Origin: Macrostomum hystrix
Taxonomy: Eukaryota; Platyhelminthes; Macrostomidae
Length of the DNA: 64,000 bases
NCBI GenBank assembly: GCA_950097015.1
Contig: CATNEN010000003.1
Span: 7,156,001-7,220,000, forward strand
Reading direction: 5' to 3'
Shown: piece by piece, positions 22,901 to 33,138 of the stretch
How positions within the stretch are numbered: the first letter of the stretch is position 1
Layout of the letters: every line of letters begins with the position of its first letter
The notes under the pieces: generated by a model
What the model was told of the DNA's origin: nothing
Seen by the model: only the letters and a program-made list of their open reading frames with translations
Databases searched by the model: none
Translations under genes and position numbers: made by a program

Positions 22901-23874
22901 GACACCCTGTCTAACAATGGAACACCCTGTCTAACAATGGACACCCTGTCTAACAATGGACACCCTGTCTAACAATGGACACCCTGTCTAAAAATGGACA
23001 CCCTGTCTAACAATGGACACCCTGTCTAACAACGGACACCCTGTCTAACAATGGAACACCCTGTCTAACAATGGACACCCTGTCTAACAATGGAACACCC
23101 TGTCTAACAATGGACACCCTGTCTAACAATAGAACACCCTGTCTAACAATGGAACACCCTGTCTAACAATGGAACACCCTGTCTAACAATGGAACACCCT
23201 GTCTAACAATGGAACACCCTGTATAACAATGGACACCCTGTCTAACAATGGACACTGCCTAATAATGGACACCCTGTCTAACAATGGACACCCTGTCTAA
23301 CAATGGAACACCCTGTCTAACAATGGACACCCTGTCTAACAATGGACACCCTGTCTAACAATGGACACCCTGTCTAACAATGTAACACCCTGTCTAACAA
23401 TGGAACACCCTGTATAACAATGGACACCCTGTCTAACAATGGACATCGAGTCGAACAATGGACCCACTCACCAGCGAAGCCATCGCCGCACCGACAAATT
23501 CCATCGGTGCTGCCGCAGAAGCCGCCGTTGTCGCATCCGGCTCCGAGGCGACAATCAAATTTCCGCTGCGGCGGTGGTGGCGTCGGCGTCGGCGGGAGCT
23601 CGCAGTTCCTGCCGCGGTGGCCGCCAACGCACTGGCACTGATAGCCGCCTTCGGTGTTGACGCATCGGGCACCGTTGACGCACGGACTAGACAAGCACTC
23701 GTTGATATCGACGCTGCAAGTGTCGCCAATGAAACCTGGCTGACAGAGACACCTGTGCGACCAGTTGGAGGTGTTCACCAAGCAGGTGCTGGCCGGGTGG
23801 CACGGGCTGTGCTGGCAAGGGTCGGGCAGCTCGCACAGCTGGCCAACGAATCCCAATGGACAGGCGCACTCGAG

Positions 23875-23926
<52 letters not shown>

Positions 23927-26789
23927 ACGCGACAGACGCCGCCGTGTCTGCAAGGTTCTAGGCGACAATCGACTCCCAGCGTCGACTTGATTGCGTCACT
24001 GAGTGGACCTGAGTGGATTAGTTACTATTTGAATCGTTTACAGTTGGCTATTGAACATTAAATCATTTGCTGGGAAGTTGCAGCCTCAGTGGTTAGGGCG
24101 TCGGACTCACGACTTGAAGGTCGGGGGTTCGATTCCTGACTCCACTGGAAAAATCTGTGTCATTTAGCAAGACACTTAACTCTACATTGATTCAGTTCAA
24201 CCCAGCTATTTAATGGGTACCAGCATCAATTGGGGTAATTGAGGGTGGGTGCGGCGCCCCCAGTCCATGGACTGAACAGCCGTACGCGGCCTTCAGACGC
24301 GCCGCGGCTGTGCTTTCAGCTGCACAAGCGACTTAAATGGGGCAATGTTACAAAAACTCTTCAGTTAATGTTCGAACTCCAGACATTACGTTATGGAGCC
24401 CAAAGCTATAACCACGAGGATACGGTTGTTAACAAACTTCACGAATGTCAAACTAAGATTTTACTTTAAGTAAAATGCAAATTTTCCATGCCTCAGATAG
24501 CATATATAATGCTCTAGTTTCGACACTAATTAACACGATCTGGCACGGACTAATACTTTTCGTGAAAAAACTAGTTTTCGAACAGCAAGATCAGATAATA
24601 CTACTGGATTATGTTTTGATTTTTAATATCTTTGTGGATAGTGTTAGGTTTCCGTTAACCTTATATATACCTCCCGGGCGGCATAGAGAATCGAAAAAAT
24701 ACGACAGCAAACTAACCATGAAAATCTGGACCTGAAGAGAATAAGACAAAGAGACCATGACTTTTGGCTTCTAGTATCACTTTAATAAGACTGCTAGAAA
24801 AGGCAGTGGAGAGATAAGACAGGGGAGATATGAGATAGGTGAAATATGATACGGGTGAGATATGAGACACGTGAGATATGAGACAGGTGAGAGATGAGAC
24901 AGGTGAGATATGAGACAGGGGAGAGATAAGACAGCGGAGATATGAGACAGGGGAGAGATAAGACACGGGAGAGATAAGATATGGGAGAGATGAGACGGGA
25001 GAGATGAGACGGGAGAGACGAGACAGGGGAGAGATAAGATATGGGTGAGACGAGATGGGAGAGACGAGACACAGGAGAGATAAGACAAGGGAGAGATAAT
25101 ACTGGGGACAGATAAGACAGGGGAGAGATAAGATATGGGAGAGATGAGATAGGGGAGAGATAAGACAAGGGAGAGATAAGATATGGGTGAGACGAGACGG
25201 GAGAGACGAGACAGGGGAGAGATAAGACAAGGGAGAGATGAGACAGGGGAGAGATAAGACAAGGGAGAGATGAGACAGGGGAGAGATGAGACAGGGGAGA
25301 GATAAGACAAGGGAGAGATGAGACAGGGGAGAGATGAGACAGGGGAGAGATAAGACAAGGGAGAGATGAGACAGGGGAGAGATAAGACACGGGAGAGATA
25401 AGATATGGGAGAGATGAGACAGGGGAGAGATAAGACAGGGGAGAGATAAGATATGAGTGAGACGAGACGGGAGAGACGAGACAGGGGAGACATAAGACAA
25501 GGGAGAGATGAGACAGGGGAGAGATAAGACAGGGGAGAGATAAGATATGGGAGAGATGAGACAGGGGAGAGATGAGACAGGGGAGAGATAAGACAAGGGA
25601 GAGATGAGACAGGGGAGAGATAAGACAAGGGAGAGATGAGACAGGGGAGAGATAAGACACGGGAGAGATAAGATATGGGAGAGATGAGACGGGAGAGACG
25701 AGACAGGGGAGAGATAAGATATGGGTGAGACGAGACGGGAGAGACGAGACACAGGAGAGATAAGACAAGGGAGAGATAATACTGGGGACAGATAAGACAG
25801 GGGAGAGATAAGACAGGGGAGAGATAAGACAGGGGAGAGATAAGACAGGGGAGAGATAAGACAGGGGAGAGATGAGATATGGGTGAGAGGAGACTGGAGA
25901 GATGAGACAGGGGAGAGATAAGACAGGGGAGAGATAAGACAGGGGAGAGATAAGATATGGGTGAGACGAGACGGGAGAGATAAGACAGGGGAGAGAAAAG
26001 ATATGGGTGAGACGAGACGGGAGAGATAAGACAGGGGAGAGATGAGATATGGGTGAGACGAGACGGGAGAGATAAGACAGGGGAGAGACGAGACAGGGGA
26101 GAGATAAGACAAGGGAGCGATAATACTGGGGAACCCGAAGAGCAGCATGTATTGAGATATTTATAGATTCCAGTGTAAGTAGTAGGCCTTATAATCGTAG
26201 TATATTGACTGCAGATACTCCAGAGTCCATGTGGAGACAATCAATATACCTGCCAACTGCCTACAGTGCACTGTGAGTAATGCATGAGCACACGAGGTTT
26301 GAGCTGTAGCAGACACTGCAGCTCATCTGAAAGCAGCTAAAGAAGAAGTCTGCAGGGATCTGTTGTGATGCGGATATTAACGACTTAACGATTGGTTGTT
26401 GCCATGTGTTTTGAAAACTAACGCCAGTACTCAATATTCATCTGTGATCCTCCATATAAGGTGGATATGACAGGGCTGGGCATGACATTTCTCATCCATT
26501 TTTACTTTTAGCTCTAAAGATAGACAGAATACTTGCTCAAGCCAAGTCAAAGAGAAAAAATAGTCGATGTTCAACATCTAATTTTCTAATTACACGCACC
26601 TAGAGCAGGGCGATACTGGGATTGATAAGACAGAGACAGTGGCAGCAGCAACAGCAGCAGCAGCAAAGCACTAGCAGTACAATATGATTGGCATTCTATC
26701 CATAGACCAACTCTACAGAGTCCCAAGAGAGCTAAGGCCGCCGCCGCTGCTGCTGCCAAACACAAGTTGGGATCAGTGTAGACCGACAT
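12133..26789 (-). CDS. Notch: Compact Notch-like receptor gene (11 EGF, 3 LNR, TM), four coding exons
   Basis: Exons on the minus strand are 26600-26789, 23472-24008, 18957-19495 and 12133-13965. All have GT donors and AG acceptors with matching phases (1, 1, 0), and they join into 1033 codons. The product has an alanine/leucine-rich signal peptide, 11 EGF-like domains, three Lin-12/Notch repeats, a weakly conserved NOD-like segment, a Gly run, one TM helix and the start of a basic cytoplasmic region. EGF plus exactly three LNR plus TM is the Notch plan, a receptor cleaved on ligand binding. Classical Notch has about 36 EGF domains; this has 11. Two exon joins fall inside EGF domains and restore the cysteine pattern (DGFAG/FRC and PPGFL/GPYC), which supports the model. 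Exon 4 ends phase 0 at GTAAGT, so more coding follows; no ankyrin repeats were found in the window. Exon 1 is the least certain exon. Confidence 0.8.
14690..16400. repeat. Minisatellite, 20-bp unit, about 85 copies (Notch-like intron 3)
   Basis: Unit GGTGAGATGAGAATGGATGG with 19-bp variants and a GGGTTAGATGAG variant. On the sense (minus) strand it is C/T/A-rich. Long open frames over it (for example 15729-16412 minus) are repeat translation only. Confidence 0.97.
16401..17150. other. Notch-like intron 3, unique segment between two arrays
   Basis: AT-rich sequence with no coding frame or element recognised. Confidence 0.4.
17155..18140. repeat. Minisatellite, 20-bp unit, about 48 copies (Notch-like intron 3)
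   Basis: Unit AGAGAATGGGGTGGGTTGTT, with GGGAATG, TAGGG and GTGAGGG variants. The plus strand is very G-rich with GGGG and GGG runs, so G-quadruplexes are possible on the non-coding strand. Confidence 0.97.
18665..18935 (-). mobile_element. SINE family 1 copy in Notch-like intron 3
   Basis: Minus-orientation copy; in reverse complement it has the B-box region (GAGCTCGATTCC), the GGCCAACCTCCAAGTAC block and CACACCTGTGTGAGTGTGTG. It ends about 20 bp from the exon 3 donor. It lies in the same orientation as the host gene. Confidence 0.75.
18957..19495 (-). CDS. Notch: Notch-like exon 3: EGF domains 5-8
   Basis: Acceptor CCAATTCCACAG/GC, donor TTTCTG/GTGAGT. It completes EGF 4 with FRCQ, then encodes four EGF repeats with motifs such as CLNGGKC, CSCQPGWSGLLC, CRCHPGFEGRFC, CQCPRGFAGSRC and CLNGGTC. 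EGF 8 begins LNEC, a calcium-binding type, and its last Cys lies on exon 4. Confidence 0.9.
19527..20382. repeat. Minisatellite, 28-bp unit, about 30 copies (Notch-like intron 2)
   Basis: The unit starts TGTGAGGTGGTGGGTTGTAG and continues GGGTTGGC. Variants include GTAGTGGG, GGAGGCGGG and GTGCTGGG. The array starts only about 30 bp from the exon 3 acceptor at 19495. Confidence 0.97.
20383..21557. other. Notch-like intron 2, unique AT-rich segment
   Basis: Nothing coding. A short piece at 20800-20840 (CTGTCCGCGGACTGTACAG) resembles the 3' half of SINE family 2. Confidence 0.4.
21560..21865 (+). mobile_element. SINE family 2 full copy (Notch-like intron 2)
   Basis: tRNA-derived head with A box TAGCCTAGTGG (21569-21579) and B box GGTTCGATTCC (21613-21623). 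The central domain contains TTTAGCAAGACACTTAACTC and TTAAATGGGTACCAGC, resembling the conserved CAAG-CACTTAA ... AAATGGG motif of several animal SINE superfamilies. It ends in (ATT)n. Antisense to the host gene. Confidence 0.85.
21866..22497. other. Notch-like intron 2, AT-rich unique segment
   Basis: No recognised content; the 90-residue plus frame at 21900-22172 is unsupported. Confidence 0.35.
22498..23460. repeat. Minisatellite, 19/20-bp unit, about 49 copies (Notch-like intron 2)
   Basis: Unit ACACCCTGTCTAACAATGG with or without one extra A. The array runs to within about 15-30 bp of the exon 2 donor at 23472, where degenerate units merge with the intron start. Confidence 0.97.
23472..24008 (-). 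CDS. Notch: Notch-like exon 2: EGF domains 1-4, EGF 1 with a poly-serine insert
   Basis: Acceptor with branch-like GTAACTAATCC and CACTCAG/GT, donor TTCGCTG/GTGAGT. EGF 1 (DCRLEPCRHGGVC ... LECACPLGFVGQLC) is interrupted between its third and fourth cysteines by about 17 serines encoded by AGC. EGF 2 follows; EGF 3 (DINECLSSPC) is calcium-binding; then a TPTPPPP linker and EGF 4, whose last cysteine lies on exon 3. The CAG-type microsatellite is at about 23877-23928. Confidence 0.88.
24080..24345 (+). mobile_element. SINE family 2 copy (Notch-like intron 1)
   Basis: Begins in the tRNA-derived head (CAGTGGTTAGGGCGTCGG, then GGTTCGATTCC) and keeps the AGCAAGACACTTAACTC and AATGGGTACCAGCATCA blocks and the CAGTCCATGGACTGAACAGC block. 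It lies about 70 bp upstream of exon 2. Confidence 0.82.
24800..26128. repeat. Minisatellite, 16-bp unit, about 83 copies (Notch-like intron 1)
   Basis: Unit GAGAGATAAGACAGGG with TGAGAC, TAAGAT and GACGGGAGA variants that form higher-order blocks. Purine-rich on plus, pyrimidine-rich in the sense of the host gene. The same unit recurs inside the MITE at 49160 and 3' of the lectin gene at 54385. Translations up to 487 residues are artefacts. Confidence 0.97.
26130..26595. other. Notch-like intron 1, unique segment by exon 1
   Basis: No coding or element recognised. Confidence 0.35.
26600..26789 (-). CDS. Notch: Candidate Notch-like exon 1 with signal peptide
   Basis: The ATG at 26789 opens MSVYTDPNLCL followed by an Ala7/Leu-rich hydrophobic stretch and, further on, a Leu8 run from CTG/TTG repeats. 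The exon ends CTCTAG/GTGCGT, a good donor in phase 1, which matches the phase-1 acceptor of exon 2 (joined ...YRPAL-G-PLSDAIK). No independent promoter evidence seen. Confidence 0.5.
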
Positions 26790-27094
26790 CTGGCAACCAT
26801 ATTTTTTAGTTCTCCTAAAATGGGAATAATAGCGAATGCCGAATTATGGAAATAATATCTAGCAATACTGTATTTCCCCCTACGCATTTACACCTAAAAT
26901 CTAATCTATTGGGCATTCCCTACCTTAGCTACAACCAAGTTGACACTACCAACCAGTGTTGCGTCAGGTGCCAAACAGATCTAATCGCGTGATTAATTTA
27001 AGCTGTAGGTGAAAATTGCAATCAGTCTTTATTAACTTGCATGCTATTAAAGATCCATATATTTCTCTCTTCCTGCCTTTATATCCCTTCTTTC

Positions 27095-28605
27095 TCCTCT
27101 CCTCTCCGTTTCTTCCCTCCTTTCTCCCCTCTCTTCCATCCTTTCTCCCCTCTCTTCCATCCTTTCTCCCCTCTCTTCCATCCTTTCTCTCCTCTCTTCC
27201 ATCCTTTCTCCCCTCTCTTCCATCCTTTCTCTCCTCTCTGTCATCCTTTCTCTTCTCTCTTCCATCCTTTCTCCCCTTTCTTCCATCCTTTCTACCCTCT
27301 CTTCTATTCTTTTCTCTTCTTTCTTCCATCCTTTCTACCCTCTCTTCCATCCTTTCTCCCCTCTCTTCCATCCTTTCTCTCCTCTCTTCCATCCTTTCTC
27401 TCCTCTCTTCCATCCTTTCTCTCCTCTCTTCCATCCTTTTTACCCTCTCTTCAATCCTTTCTCCCCTTTCTTCCATCCTTTCTCCCCTTTCTTCCATCCT
27501 TTCTTTCCTCTCTTCCATCCTTTCTCTCCTTTCTTCCATCCTTTCTCCCCTCTCTTCTATTCTTTTCTCTTCTTTCTTCCATCCTTTCTACCCTCTCTTC
27601 CATCCTTTCTCTTCTCTCTTCCATCCTTTCTCTCCTCTCTTCCATCCTTTCTCCCCTCTCTTCCATCCTTTCTCTCCTCTCTTCCATCCTTTTTACCCTC
27701 TCTTCAATCCTTTCTCCCCTTTCTTCCATCCTTTCTCCCCTTTCTTCCATCCTTTCTTTCCTCTCTTCCATCCTTTCTCCCCTCTCTTCCATCCTTTCTC
27801 CCCTTCCTTCCATCCTTTCTCTCCTCTCTTCCATCCTTTCTCCCCTCTCTTCCATCCTTTCTCTCCTCTCTTCCATCCTTTCTCTTCTCTCTTCCATCCT
27901 TTCTCTCCTCTCTTCCATCCTTTCTCCCCTCTCTTCCATCCTTTCTCTCCTCTCTTCCATCCTTTCTCTTCTCTCTTCCATCCTTTCTCTCCTCTCTTCC
28001 ATCCTTTCTCTCCTCTCTTCCATCCTTTCTCCCCTCTCTTCCATCCTTTCTCCCCTCTCTTCCATCCTTTCTCTCCTCTCTTCCATCCTTTTTACCCTCT
28101 CTTCAATCCTTTCTCCCCTTTCTTCCATCCTTTCTCCCCTTTCTTCCATCCTTTCTTTCCTCTCTTCCATCCTTTCTCCCCTCTCTTCCATCCTTTCTCC
28201 CCTTCCTTCCATCCTTTCTCTCCTCTCTTCCATCCTTTCTCCCCTCTCTTCCATCCTTTCTCTCCTCTCTTCCATCCTTTCTCTTCTCTCTTCCATCCTT
28301 TCTCTCCTCTCTTCCATCCTTTCTCCCCTCTCTTCCATCCTTTCTCTCCTCTCTTCCATCCTTTCTCTTCTCTCTTCCATCCTTTCTCTCCTCTCTTCCA
28401 TCCTTTCTCTCCTCTCTTCCATTCTTTCTCCCCTCTCTTCCATCCTTTCTCCCCTCTCTTCCATCCTTTCTCCCCTCTCTTCCATCCTTTCTCTCCTCTC
28501 TTCCATCCTTTCTCTCCTATATTTCATCCTTTCTCCCCTCTCTTCCATCCTTTCTCTCCTCTCTTTCATCCTTTCTCTTCTCTCTCCCATCCTTTCTCCC
28601 CTCTC
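27095..28605. repeat. Minisatellite, 20-bp unit, about 75 copies, with ~400-bp higher-order repeat
   Basis: Unit CTCTCTTCCATCCTTTCTCC, pure pyrimidine except for one A. A rare variant block (TTTTTACCCTCTCTTCAATC) recurs at about 27441, 27694 and 28093, so one segment of about 20 units is duplicated. Open frames of 379-577 residues on both strands are repeat artefacts. It lies about 300 bp upstream of Notch-like exon 1. Confidence 0.97.
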
Positions 28606-28959
28606 TGTTTATTTCTTAGAAAATGCATTTTAAATCGCAGTGGAATTAAACAAATGTTTAGCTTAGCTTTCAGATCGAATCTTTTGTTAGCTGAGACAGC
28701 AAAATCGTGTAGCTCTTCAGCGACCAAAATACTTCTAGTTATTAACTAGTAAATTATTAATAACATTAGTTCTCAGAATCCAGCCGGGCAGACGATGGAT
28801 ACCAGATGGCTTAGCTTAGTAATAAAATGACATCCAACAGGGCAAATAATATGATTATATCATATTTTCTAACGTCTACATCTACTCTAAAAAAGTTCTA
28901 GTATAGTTCTTTTTTATAGAAAGTATTCGTTTCAGTGCTGTAAAATTATGTAAAAATAA
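28606..28959. other. AT-rich, nothing recognised
   Basis: No coding or repeat signal seen. Confidence 0.3.
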
Positions 28960-29165
28960 CAACAATATTAATAGTAACAATAATTATATTTGCGGGAGTG
29001 CTGGCAGGAGGCACTGGCAGATCATGTGGTTATCAGTCGACAAGCAGACAGCGCTGACTCCTGAGCTCACACAGGTGTGTAGATCTCACCTGACTTTCTC
29101 ATCGTCAGGCAGTGTACAATCTCACCGAGCCTCTGTGGTTAGCCCCTTAAATTTGAGCAAATTTT
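28960..29165 (-). mobile_element. SINE family 1 copy, diverged, minus orientation
   Basis: Keeps TCCTGAGCTCACACAGG, CCTGACTTTCTCATCGTCAG and the final GTGGTTAGCCCCTTAA block. No tRNA head. Confidence 0.65.
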
Positions 29166-30584
29166 AATGAACCTCTAATTGCACGGACTAAATCCAACCC
29201 CAACTGGGCTTGATGTAATTTCTTGAATAGCTAAGCGGTCTATTCTAAAACATTAAATAGCTCTTATACACTAATCTAATACAAAGGGTATCAGGGCACA
29301 CAAGATAACAAGTTATCGGCTACATTAATCTATACTTTAGTAAAGACCACACTGGCATTGATCTGACTATAGATAACAACTAGCCCACCAAATAGGCCTC
29401 ACCAACTGTCCTTAATCCTAATTATCTTGTTCGCATTCATTTTTTAAAAGCTGATCAGTTGCGTAGTATAACTTGGACGACACAGACTTGGCCTTTAGTC
29501 TACAGCTGAGTCTCTGCTATGGCTGCAGTTAATTTTACTGGCGGCCATGCTAGACAAAGGGAGAGGTTTAAACACGTGAATGTACAGCTGCAGGACAATA
29601 CCAAGTTTTTACTAAATCCGACCGATAAATCTGGGATCCAATGCCAAAAACGTTCTAAGATATATAATAAGAATACCATAGACGATGCAATCTCGTATTT
29701 TGTTACGTCTCTAATAGGGCACGAATTTAAAATTACTATTTCCAAGAAACACCTCGAGATGTTCAAATAAAAAACTAATGCATTTAGCCCCAACAAGAGT
29801 CTTGCCTTTCACCTAAACTATAAGCTTTTAAAATGGGTCATTGAGCTCAAATACAGTCCATGAACCTATTCATTTTCCTGGACATTTCAGGAACTTTGTG
29901 TCAGTTTGATGGAAAAATCGACATTGACCTAATGATTAACTTAATGCAGCATTCCGATTGGCTAATGAGTTCGAGTCGCGTGTCTGTGTAGGGAGGGCTA
30001 CAGGTTTCTAAAAATAAATATTCCTTAGCCACTCACAAAAACTATCGTATGATGTATTTTTATCCATCAGTGGTTTTACTTGTCGCAACACAAAAGAGGG
30101 AAAATAAATGTGAAGAAAGTTGTAAGGTAAAAAAAGTAGCATCTCTTTGTGCATTGCGACTCAAAGCTCGGAATGTCAGTGGACAAAGGTAGACATAAAA
30201 ATCACGGATCAACAATTGATGTGTATATAGTTAGGTGTGAGTGTAAATTGTTTTTTTCAGTACAAAGCATTCATAATCAGACTAGCCAAATTGTACGAGT
30301 ATGAGGTTTATGTTTGTCGTTCTTTGTCCAATCAAATCAGGCTAACTAATCCGAGCATCCACAAGGATAAAAATATATCTTATACCGATTCTAATTTTAG
30401 CAATAGCATATATAATTGATATATTTTAATTAACTTGTGTGATAGTTTAGTTTAAACGCAAAAATATCTCAATGCAAATTAACAAAAAGTTAAGTTTGAA
30501 AAACTTACAACACTGAAAGTTCCAAAGTCTTCGAAATAAACAATTTCTGAAATTCAGAACTTTAAGAGACGAAAAGTTTCACGG
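29166..30584. other. AT-rich region with one unassigned frame
   Basis: A plus-strand frame at 29519-29770 (83 codons, MAAVNFTGGHARQRER...) is open but matches no family I know and has no clear gene context. Nothing else seen. Confidence 0.3.
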
Positions 30585-30660
30585 GACGGGAATCGAACCC
30601 CTAACCTTCCAATCGTGAGTCCGGCGTACTAACCACTAGGCTGCAACCCCTTCGGAAGTG
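30585..30660 (-). mobile_element. tRNA-like head fragment related to SINE family 2
   Basis: In reverse complement GCAGCCTAGTGGTTAGTACG and GGGGTTCGATTCCCG match the A- and B-box region of SINE family 2. The SINE body does not follow, so it is a head-only fragment or a tRNA-derived relic. Confidence 0.5.
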
Positions 30661-31314
30661 AAATCCTAGAAAACTTTAAAGTAAAATAAGCCGACAAATT
30701 TGAAGTTCGCATTGTCCAGGTAAAAACTAGAATTCAGTCTCCTGGATAATTCTCATACGGCCTTCGAACCAAGGCTGATCCTTGGAAGGCTTAGATTATC
30801 TTTTAAGACTTTGGAAAGGAAAGTTCGTTGCTACTTTTCCCTGCCGCGCCCTTCAATCTTGGTTCGCGTCTGACATTGCGGGCGACCGAATAAGCGCGAT
30901 ATCAGCGGCTACCCGGAGCCCCCAAGAAACAATTTCACAACAGTTGCCTTCAGTCCTGACTGACACCCTCTATACCCCAAACCGGCGTTCGATAGATTTC
31001 AGAATAACTCTGTCTGTAGTTTGCTGCTATCTGTTTCATTTTTTTGACATCCTACAGAAGAATCCAGACACTTCTGTAGGATCTGCCTGCTACACTTTTC
31101 AGCAGTTAAAGCATTGTTTTCACTTTAAAATTAGAATTTTGCTGAACAAGCACTTTTATGTTTTACTATGAACGTAATATAAATTTCATTGTAGAATACT
31201 TTAATTTGCTCAATATGCTTAATAAGTGCTTTAGCTCACCCAGCTATTAACAAGACTTCAAGCATCCACATTATTATTACTTTCTGCATCTCCCAAAGTA
31301 TTAAACCAATCGCC

Positions 31315-32909
31315 ATGACAAACTCCAATCATTACAGCGACGACCGTTCTCAGCTGGTTGGTGAATTTCGACATCGGTTCCATCTAGACCTCTTGAGTCG
31401 GCACGCAAACACGATAATAGCCCTGAGTACTCAAGCACACAATTTAACTGTGAGCAACTATAGCCCCGCTATGTCTGTCTTTGTCTCATTGGTAGGCCAT
31501 TAATATGCTCGCAAACTGCTTAATACGAGGCAGTACTACTGTAGTGCAAAAACTGTTCTGTTATGTGTTTGCATTGAGAGTGCAAAACTTTGATGAAAAT
31601 GGCAGAATTTTAGGGGCCAATGTGGGACACTTTAGTAGGATATTTCTGCCAATAATTCTATCTCACGAAATTTTCCTTTATCAAACACCTTCACATCCTC
31701 CCTTCACCTGCCACCCTCACATCCTCCCTTTATCTGCCACCTTTACATCGCCCTTCATCTGCCACCTTCACATCCTCCCTTCATCTGCCAACTTCACATC
31801 ATCTGCCACCCTCACATACTCCCTTTATCTGCCACCCTCACATCCTCCCTTCATCTGCCACCCTCACATCCTCCCTTCATCTGCCACCCTCACATCCTTC
31901 CTTCATCTGCAACCCTCACATCCTCCCTTCATCTGCCACCCTCACATCCTCCCTTCATCTGCAACCCTCACATCCTCCCTTCATCTGCCACCCTCACATC
32001 CTCCCTTCATCTGCAACCCTCACATCCTCCCTTCATCTGCCACCCTCACATCCTCCCTTCATCTGCCACCCTCACATCCTCCCTTCATCTGCCACCCTCA
32101 CATCCTCCCTTCATCTGCCACCCTCACATCCTCCCTTCATCTGCCACCCTCACATCCTCCCTTCATCTGCCACCCTCACATCCTCCCTTCATCTGCCACC
32201 CTCACATCCTCCCTTCATCTGCCACCCTCACACCCTCCCTTCATCTGCCACCCTCACATCCTCCCTTCATCTGCAACCCTCACATCCTCCCTTCATCTGC
32301 CACTGCCACCCTCACATCCTCCCTTCATCTGCCACACTCACATCCTCCCTTCATCTGCCACCCTCACATCCTCCCTTCATCTGCCACCCTCACATCCTCC
32401 CTTCATCTGCCACCCTCACATCCTCCCTTCATCTGCCACCCTCACATCCTCCCTTCATCTGCCACCCTCACATCCTCCCTTCATCTGCCACCCTCACATC
32501 CTCCCTTCATCTGCCACCCTCACATCCTCCCTTCATCTGCCACCCTCACATCCTCCCTTCATCTGCCACCCTCACACCCTCCCTTCATCTGCCACCCTCA
32601 CATCCTCCCTTCATCTGCAACCCTCACATCCTCCCTTCATCTGCCACCCTCACATCCTCCCTTCATCTGCCACACTCACATCCTCCCTTCATCTGCCACC
32701 CTCACATCCTCCCTTCATCTGCCACCCTCACATCCTCCCTTCATCTGCCACCCTCACATCCTCCCTTCATCTGCAACCCTCACATCCTCCCTTCATCTGC
32801 CACCCTCACATCCTCCCTTCATCTGCCACCTTCGCATTCTTCCTTCATCTGCCACTAATCGCAGAAATGTGACGGAACAAATCTACGAGCTAGAGGCAAA
32901 CTAATATAG
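31315..32909 (+). CDS. Candidate small two-exon gene (73 aa) split by a minisatellite intron
   Basis: Exon 1, 31315-31491, starts at a good context (GCCATGA) and encodes 59 residues of non-repetitive hydrophilic protein (MTNSNHYSDDRSQLVGEFRH...), ending TCATTG/GTAGGC. The exon 2 candidate, 32865-32909, follows TAATCGCAG and adds KCDGTNLRARGKLI then TAG, in matching phase 0. The intron is almost entirely the 26-bp array and its sense strand is G-poor, as in the Notch-like and YME1L genes. No family is recognised, the donor is weak, the branch-like CTAAT is very close to the acceptor, and no canonical AATAAA was seen just downstream. Tentative. Confidence 0.28.
31685..32850. repeat. Minisatellite, 26-bp unit, about 44 copies
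   Basis: The unit begins CCCTCACATCCTCCCTTCAT and ends CTGCCA; variants are CTGCAA, CACACTC and a 6-bp insertion near 32300. Blocks of variants recur, showing higher-order duplication. A 455-codon open frame over it is not a gene. Confidence 0.97.
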
Positions 32910-33083
32910 GGGGTACTCAAGCTCCTTCACAATGGAATCCTAAGTAAGAGCAAACAATTGTTTGGTCTATTTACTCCCGACAGAGGAACACGCGAAAGCA
33001 CTCTATGACTTGACGACCTACTGACCCAGTATCATAAATCATAGTTGTGCTAGTCGAAATATAAACCAATGAGAATGACTCAC

Positions 33084-33138
33084 CAAGCACCAAGATCATA
33101 ATGAGCAGAGCGACTGGGACTATTATTGCACGAGTCAT
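33084..33138 (-). CDS. Candidate signal-peptide first exon of an unknown secreted or membrane protein
   Basis: The ATG at 33138 opens MTRAIIVPVALLIMILVLG, a clear hydrophobic signal sequence, then GTGCTTG/GTGAGT, a consensus donor in phase 1, the usual phase after a signal-peptide exon and the same as Notch-like exon 1. A TATA-like TATAAA on the minus strand at 33261-33266 is about 120 nt upstream. No downstream exon could be identified with confidence on the minus strand. Confidence 0.4.

Noticed and set aside
24712-26240. Several very long minus-strand open frames (324-487 codons)
   Set aside because: They are translations of the 16-bp array. A unit not divisible by three that lacks stops stays open in several frames; composition and overlap show they are not genes.
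27016-28749. 530- and 577-codon plus frames and a 379-codon minus frame
   Set aside because: Pure 20-bp repeat translation, open in several frames on both strands at once.
31505-32872. 455-codon plus frame
   Set aside because: Translation of the 26-bp array; only the short flanks are non-repetitive.
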